From Catellatospora sp. TT07R-123 (GTDB taxonomy: Bacteria > Actinomycetota > Actinomycetes > Mycobacteriales > Micromonosporaceae): DNA of 64,000 bases. The stretch spans positions 3,720,001 to 3,784,000 of the forward strand of contig NZ_BNEM01000002.1 in the NCBI RefSeq assembly GCF_018327705.1, written 5' to 3'. The position numbers were made by a program, and so were the translations under genes. Shown piece after piece: positions 60,268 to 64,000 of this stretch (positions are counted from its first letter, which is position 1; every line of letters starts with the position of its first letter). A model generated the notes under the pieces. It was not told where the DNA came from. It was given only the letters and a program-made list of their open reading frames with translations, and made no database searches.

Positions 60268-60279
60268 GCGACGATGCTA
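60268..60279 (-). promoter_or_regulatory. leaderless -10 (TAGCAT) of beta-helix lipoprotein gene
   Basis: TAGCAT on the minus strand (60279-60274) and six bases to GTG 60267. Confidence 0.6.
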
Positions 60280-60314
60280 GAGCCGTACCGGCGCGGGCAC
60301 GACCCGAGCGGCTG

Positions 60315-60806
60315 TCAGGTGTGGTCGGGCACCGGCGCCGTCGAGGCGCCGCAGATGGCGATCATCTGGTCGGACAGGGCGTCGATGCGCGAGACGTCGA
60401 GCTCCTGCAGGTCCTTCAGGGTGTCCAGCTGCTTGCCCTGCGACTCGAACTCGTCGGCGAGCTGGCCCAGGGTGCTGCGTACGTCGGCCGCGTCGGCGGT
60501 GGCCGCGTCGGCGCGCAGGTCGTCGGCGAGCGCGACCAGGGCGTCGCCGGCCTTACGCACCGACTTCTCCGCTCCGGTCAGGTTGCCGGAATCGGCGGCC
60601 TGGGTGACGTCTGACAGCTGCGCGGCGAACTCGGTCAGGCCGTCCTCGACCGTCTTGGCGGTCTTGGCGCAGATCGCCGGGGTGGGTTCCACCGCACCGG
60701 GACGGGTGGCGGCCGCGGCTGCGGACGCGGCGGGGGCGCCGACCAGCGCGGCGGCAGTGAGCGCGGTGGTGGCGAGGATGGCGGCTCTACTACAGAGGCG
60801 TCCCAT
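60315..60806 (-). CDS. secreted helical protein of unknown function
   Basis: 163 residues. Signal peptide with AAILATTALTAAALVGAPAA and cleavage near ASAAAA; the mature part is helical with heptads (GLTEFAAQLSDVTQAADSG, KSVRKAGDALVALADDLRA, LGQLADEFESQGKQLDTLKD) and two Cys (CAKTAK, ICGAST) near each end that could close a four-helix bundle. No family recognised. GAGGAGG five bases before ATG 60806 is a strong ribosome site. Confidence 0.75.
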   Translation of the reverse strand: MGRLCSRAAILATTALTAAALVGAPAASAAAAATRPGAVEPTPAICAKTAKTVEDGLTEFAAQLSDVTQAADSGNLTGAEKSVRKAGDALVALADDLRADAATADAADVRSTLGQLADEFESQGKQLDTLKDLQELDVSRIDALSDQMIAICGASTAPVPDHT

Positions 60807-61147
60807 GACGTCCTCCTCACGGGGCCAGGGCGCCGGCTGGGAGAGCCAGCCCCAAGACGTCCATTCTGCGCGCTACCTGGCTGATCTCTGCCACCTACCG
60901 CAAAGTCCGTATATCCGCCCCGCTCGTCCCGTACTATCGCGCGCCGAGCACGGCGGGATCGAAAGGCGACCGCCTGAACCGGTGGCCAGGCCCTGCCCAC
61001 GCCGTGAGACGGCATGGTCGCTCTGTCGCGTACACCTCATGCGGTGTGGCTACACCATATGAGGTGTAGGCGCGTGCAGGTTCATGGCGCGGGGGGCTCA
61101 CACCTGAGGACGACGTGCTGGTGCGCGACGCCACCGAGGTGTCCTTC
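60807..61147. other. 340-base intergenic region with tandem dyad operator
   Basis: No convincing gene. Its main content is the dyad pair at 61031-61068. The minus-strand frames here (e.g. 60934-61134) lack a ribosome site and family similarity. The strong ribosome site and promoter of the secreted helical protein should be in its left part. Confidence 0.5.
61031..61068. promoter_or_regulatory. tandem TACACC-N6-GGTGT dyads forming a 38-bp palindrome
   Basis: TACACC-N6-GGTGT occurs at 61031-61047 and again at 61051-61067, 20 bp apart, nearly two helical turns. The whole is also a palindrome with outer arms TACACCTCAT and ATGAGGTGTA. This is a strong candidate for cooperative binding of two regulator dimers; the regulated gene is not clear from position. 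Confidence 0.6.
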
Positions 61148-62407
61148 TCAGCGCGGGAGGCGGGGGAACTGGTCGGCGAGGGCGGCGGGCGGGACGAGCG
61201 GCACGGTGAGCAGCGCGCGGATCGCCCGCTCGCGGGCGGCCAGCGCGGTGCGCTGCGCGTCGGTGAGCGGGATCCACGGGGCGGGGGCGGCGGACAGCGC
61301 AGGCGGAAGCAGCTGCCCGGCCAGGTATGTCGCCTCGTTGCGCAGCCGCAGGGGGGCGGTCCGGAGCTGGCCGTGCACGTCGGCGAGCTCGTACGCGCCC
61401 TGCTCGACCGTGAAGACGGCCAGGTCGGCCGGGGCGCCGGGCCGCAGGGTGCCGAGGCCTGCGGGCAGCGCGAGGGCGCGTGCCGGGGCGACCGTGGCCG
61501 CCGCGACCACCTGCTCCAGGCTCATCCCGGCGGCCAGCAGCTTGGCCATCGTGGTCGGCAGGTCGAAGACCGGGCCGTGCTGGGAGCGCCCGTGCAGGTC
61601 GGTGGAGACGGTGTGCGGCGGCATCCCGGCCGCGAGCTGAGCCTCCAGCACGTCGAAGGCGAACCCGCCCGCCCCGTGCCCGACGTCGAACAGCACGCCC
61701 CGGTCGTACGCGGCGCGCACGGCGGGGTCGAGGGCGGCCGGGTCGTGGGCGAACCCGCTGGCGCAGTGGGTGACGATGTCGCCGGGGCGCAGCAGCGGCA
61801 GGATCTCGCCGATCGCGGGCGGGGCGACCCCGATGTGGACCATCACCGGCAGGCCGCAGGCGCGGCCGGCGGCCAGCGCCCGGCGCAGCGGCTCCAGCCC
61901 GCTCGCGCCGACGGCGTTGTGGTCGATCCGGGACTTGATCCCGACGACGAGGTCCCGGTTGGCCTCGATGGTGCGGATGGCCAGGTCGGTGTCGCAGTTG
62001 TCCAGGTCGCGCGCCTCGCCGGTGGCGGCGGCCAGCCCCGGGCCGCTGATGTTGAGCAGCACGGGCACCCGCACCCGGTGGCCGCGCACCGCCTCGCGCA
62101 GCGCGGGCAGCGTGTAGGCCCCGGCCGAACCGGCGTCGACCCAGGTGGTGACGCCGGAGCACCAGGCGGTGGGGGCCGGGTCGATGCCCCAGTACGTGGC
62201 GCCGTTGAAGACGTGGGTGTGCAGGTCGACCAGGCCCGGGGTGACCAGGCGGCCGGTGGCGTCGGCGACCTCGCGGGCCGCGCCGCGCGGCAGCCCGGCC
62301 CCGACCTCGGCGATCACCCCGGCGCGCACCCCGACGTCGAGCACTGCGTCGTGTCCGCCGCCGGGGTCCAGGACGCGCCCGCCGGTCAGCAACAGGTCGT
62401 ACCGCAT
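61148..62407 (-). CDS. amidohydrolase/deacetylase family metallohydrolase
   Basis: 419 residues. Metal-dependent TIM-barrel hydrolase: starts MRYDLLLTGGRVLDPGGGHD, metal motif DLHTHVFNGA, the carbamylated-lysine candidate in VVGIKSRIDHNAVG, histidines in VMVHIGVAPP and VTHCASGF, and the acid Asp in STDLHGRS. This is the dihydroorotase-like amidohydrolase/deacetylase subgroup whose members deacetylate or hydrolyse cyclic amides; substrate unknown. Starts leaderless (TAGGGT six bases before ATG 62407). The HAD gene lies just upstream in the same direction with 15 bases between. Confidence 0.88.
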   Translation of the reverse strand: MRYDLLLTGGRVLDPGGGHDAVLDVGVRAGVIAEVGAGLPRGAAREVADATGRLVTPGLVDLHTHVFNGATYWGIDPAPTAWCSGVTTWVDAGSAGAYTLPALREAVRGHRVRVPVLLNISGPGLAAATGEARDLDNCDTDLAIRTIEANRDLVVGIKSRIDHNAVGASGLEPLRRALAAGRACGLPVMVHIGVAPPAIGEILPLLRPGDIVTHCASGFAHDPAALDPAVRAAYDRGVLFDVGHGAGGFAFDVLEAQLAAGMPPHTVSTDLHGRSQHGPVFDLPTTMAKLLAAGMSLEQVVAAATVAPARALALPAGLGTLRPGAPADLAVFTVEQGAYELADVHGQLRTAPLRLRNEATYLAGQLLPPALSAAPAPWIPLTDAQRTALAARERAIRALLTVPLVPPAALADQFPRLPR

Positions 62408-62419
62408 GGGCCGACCCTA
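62408..62419 (-). promoter_or_regulatory. leaderless -10 (TAGGGT) of amidohydrolase gene
   Basis: TAGGGT on the minus strand (62419-62414), six bases before ATG 62407. It overlaps the short gap after the HAD gene, so the amidohydrolase has its own promoter. Confidence 0.6.
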
Positions 62420-62422
62420 GCG

Positions 62423-63325
62423 TCACGCGGCGAAGATCCGCGTCCAGTCGTCGCGCATGCTGACCACCGTCCAGCCCTCGCGGCGGGCCACGTCGGTGAT
62501 GGCCTCGGTCTCGGCGAAGGAGACCGCCTTGGACGTGTACGCGTACTCGCGGTCGGCGTCGTCGTGGTCGAGCAGCAGGGCCAGGCTCGGCGGGCCGGCC
62601 GCGGCGGCGTACTCCAGCATCTGCCGGTCGCCGCCGGAGTTGCCCGCCGCGAACACGGGCCGCCGCCCGAGCTGCGTCTGGATGTGCGCCACCTTCGCCG
62701 GGCCCTCGTTGACCTCGCCGTACGCCTCGGCGGTGCGCTCCAGCGCGGGATGGCCGTCATGCTCGGCGTAGTGGTACTCCACCAGCGTGCCGACGACGTC
62801 GTCGGGTGCGACGCCGTACAGCTGCGCGCTGACCGCCCGGACGAACTCGGTGCCGCCGCCGGTCACCACGAACACCGAGAACTCGTGCGCGCGCAGCGCC
62901 CCGAGCAGCTCCCGCATCGGCTGGTAGACCAGCTTCGGGTACGGCACACCCCGCGTGTGCACGGCCTCGGCCATGAACCGGTGCACCCGGTCGGTGAACT
63001 CCTCCGGCGTCACGCCCGCGCACAGCTCCAGCAGCGCCATCGCCACCCGTTGCAGGCCCAGCTCACCCAGCAGGGCCTTGTCCTGTGCCAGCAGCGCCCG
63101 GTACTCGGTCCGCTCGCCGACGGACGGGTCGGCGGCCACGGCGGCGTGCAGCTGGGCCACCAGGAAGTCGTACTGGACGTAGCCGGGCTTCTCGCACCAC
63201 AGCGTGCCGTCGTTGTCCAGCACGGCGACGCGCTGGTCGACGGGCAGGTCCCGCGACGCGGCGAGGAACGCCTCGACCGCGTCGCGGGTCGCCCCGGGCC
63301 GCCACGACGGCAGCAGATCGATCAT
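62423..63325 (-). CDS. HAD-superfamily hydrolase (phosphoserine phosphatase-like)
   Basis: 300 residues. Motif I is VAVLDNDGTLWCEKPG (Asp nucleophile in DNDGT), motif II lies in SVFVVTGGGTEFVRAVS, motif III and IV in VFAAGNSGGDRQMLEYA. An alpha-helical cap (VGERTEYRALLAQDKALLGE) is between I and II, as in phosphoserine-phosphatase-like HADs. Its ATG follows the sulfatase stop by one base. HAD genes directly after arylsulfatase genes are recurrent, suggesting the two act on one substrate, or that the HAD protein supports the sulfatase; this is inference. Confidence 0.88.
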   Translation of the reverse strand: MIDLLPSWRPGATRDAVEAFLAASRDLPVDQRVAVLDNDGTLWCEKPGYVQYDFLVAQLHAAVAADPSVGERTEYRALLAQDKALLGELGLQRVAMALLELCAGVTPEEFTDRVHRFMAEAVHTRGVPYPKLVYQPMRELLGALRAHEFSVFVVTGGGTEFVRAVSAQLYGVAPDDVVGTLVEYHYAEHDGHPALERTAEAYGEVNEGPAKVAHIQTQLGRRPVFAAGNSGGDRQMLEYAAAAGPPSLALLLDHDDADREYAYTSKAVSFAETEAITDVARREGWTVVSMRDDWTRIFAA

Positions 63326-63326
63326 C

Positions 63327-64000
63327 TCAGTGGCTCCCGATGCCTTCCTGCATCTTCTCCATCACCTGGTCGATGGTGAAGGTCGCCGCCTTCTGGCGCG
63401 GCGGGAACTCCTGGAACGTGGCCAGGAAGTCGGCGACGATCCGCTGCGCGGCCATCACCATGTACGCCCGCTCCAGCAGCCAGTCGTAGTAGCCGTTGGA
63501 GGTGATGTCGGCCCGCTCGAACGGGTCCGTCCGCAGGTTGAAGATCTTCGGCACCCGCAACGGCACGAACGGCTCGGCCCAGACGCGCAGCGTGCCCGGG
63601 GCCCGCTGCTCCATGAAGACCAGCTTCCAGTTGTCGAACCGCACGGAGGTCAGGTCGCCGTCGTCGGAGAAGTAGAAGAAGCCCTCGCGCGGGCTCTCCT
63701 CCTCCTGCCCGGTGAGGTACTCCAGCACGCTCTGCCCGTCCAGGTGCACCTTGAAGTGCTTGCCCGCCAGGTCGGTGCCCGCCTTCAGCCGCTCGGCCAC
63801 GTCGGGGTCGCCCGCGGCGGCCACCAGCGTCGGGAACATGTCCAGGTGGGCGACGATCTCGTTGGAGACCCACCCTGGGCGGATGCGGCCCGGCCAGCGC
63901 AGGATCGACGGCACCCGGTAGGCGCCCTCCCAGTTGGAGTTCTTCTCGTTGCGGAACGGGGTCATGCCGCCGTCGGGCCAGGTGTTCATGTGCGGCCCGT
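63327..64000 (-). CDS. arylsulfatase, C-terminal part (5' truncated by window)
   Basis: The frame is open to the window edge; about 224 C-terminal residues are visible. FRNEKNSNWEGAYRVPSILRWPGRI and SNEIVAHLDMFPTLVAAAGDPDV are the classic C-terminal half of the sulfatase family, including the conserved K/G-G region (NWEGAYRVP) and the HLDMFPTL segment. The rest (FYFSDDGDLTSVRFDNWKLV) is also typical. The active-site C/S-x-P-x-R is outside the window, so whether formylglycine can form cannot be judged. It is co-transcribed with the HAD gene. Confidence 0.88.
   Translation of the reverse strand, partial: GPHMNTWPDGGMTPFRNEKNSNWEGAYRVPSILRWPGRIRPGWVSNEIVAHLDMFPTLVAAAGDPDVAERLKAGTDLAGKHFKVHLDGQSVLEYLTGQEEESPREGFFYFSDDGDLTSVRFDNWKLVFMEQRAPGTLRVWAEPFVPLRVPKIFNLRTDPFERADITSNGYYDWLLERAYMVMAAQRIVADFLATFQEFPPRQKAATFTIDQVMEKMQEGIGSH

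Noticed and set aside
60934-61134. 66-residue minus-strand frame as a small gene under the dyad operator
   Set aside because: No ribosome site, no leaderless -10 at the right distance and no similarity.
61115-63379. 754-residue plus-strand frame opposite the amidohydrolase and HAD genes
   Set aside because: Antisense shadow; His/Gln/Gly/Arg-rich low-complexity translation spanning two real genes.

Overview
This window is high-GC actinobacterial chromosome, and gene content and order point to a member of the Micromonosporaceae (inferred; no 16S present). Genes are packed, with many 4-bp ATGA/GTGA overlaps and GTG starts. At least 15 genes begin 6-8 bases after a TANNNT hexamer, the signature of leaderless actinobacterial transcripts.

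Layout. 1-5955: end of an FtsK/SpoIIIE-like ATPase gene, a membrane protein, a B12-dependent ethylmalonyl-CoA mutase (meaA type), a two-gene ABC exporter and an alpha/beta hydrolase. 5966-7199: an IS30-family element sitting in the loop of a long palindrome. 7259-12779: 3-hydroxybutyryl-CoA dehydrogenase, MurA with Asp at the catalytic Cys position, PduO cobalamin adenosyltransferase, a VOC protein and a second ABC exporter.

12784-44481 holds the conserved actinobacterial core series on the minus strand, read from the right: argS, lysA, hom, thrC, thrB, rho, rpmE, prfA, prmC, a tsaC/sua5-type gene, a tyrosine phosphatase gene, an atpI-like gene, atpZ, atpBEFHAGD, atpC, DUF2550. The order is kept but broken by cargo: an MFS/SPFH/ribbon-helix-helix group between thrC and thrB; a T4-like RNA ligase and polynucleotide kinase-phosphatase pair plus a Uma2 protein between rho and rpmE; a three-gene ABC transporter between prfA and prmC; a lipoprotein gene inside the atp leader; and an LCP gene with flanking terminators separating atpC from atpD.

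44553-64000 is accessory: a DUF3105/DUF305 pair, tRNA-Arg(CCG), a small secreted repeat protein, an acyltransferase, several small hypotheticals, a VOC/AraC pair, a CDP-glycerol-type glycosyl polymer transferase, a one-polypeptide ECF sigma factor - zinc finger - membrane helix - CAP domain protein, a GH76 mannanase with a LacI-like operator at its start site, a methyltransferase, an epimerase, a beta-helix lipoprotein, an amidohydrolase, a HAD phosphatase and the end of a sulfatase. Several long intergenic palindromes, some in two copies, act as terminators or REP-like repeats. No CRISPR array, rRNA or prophage was seen.
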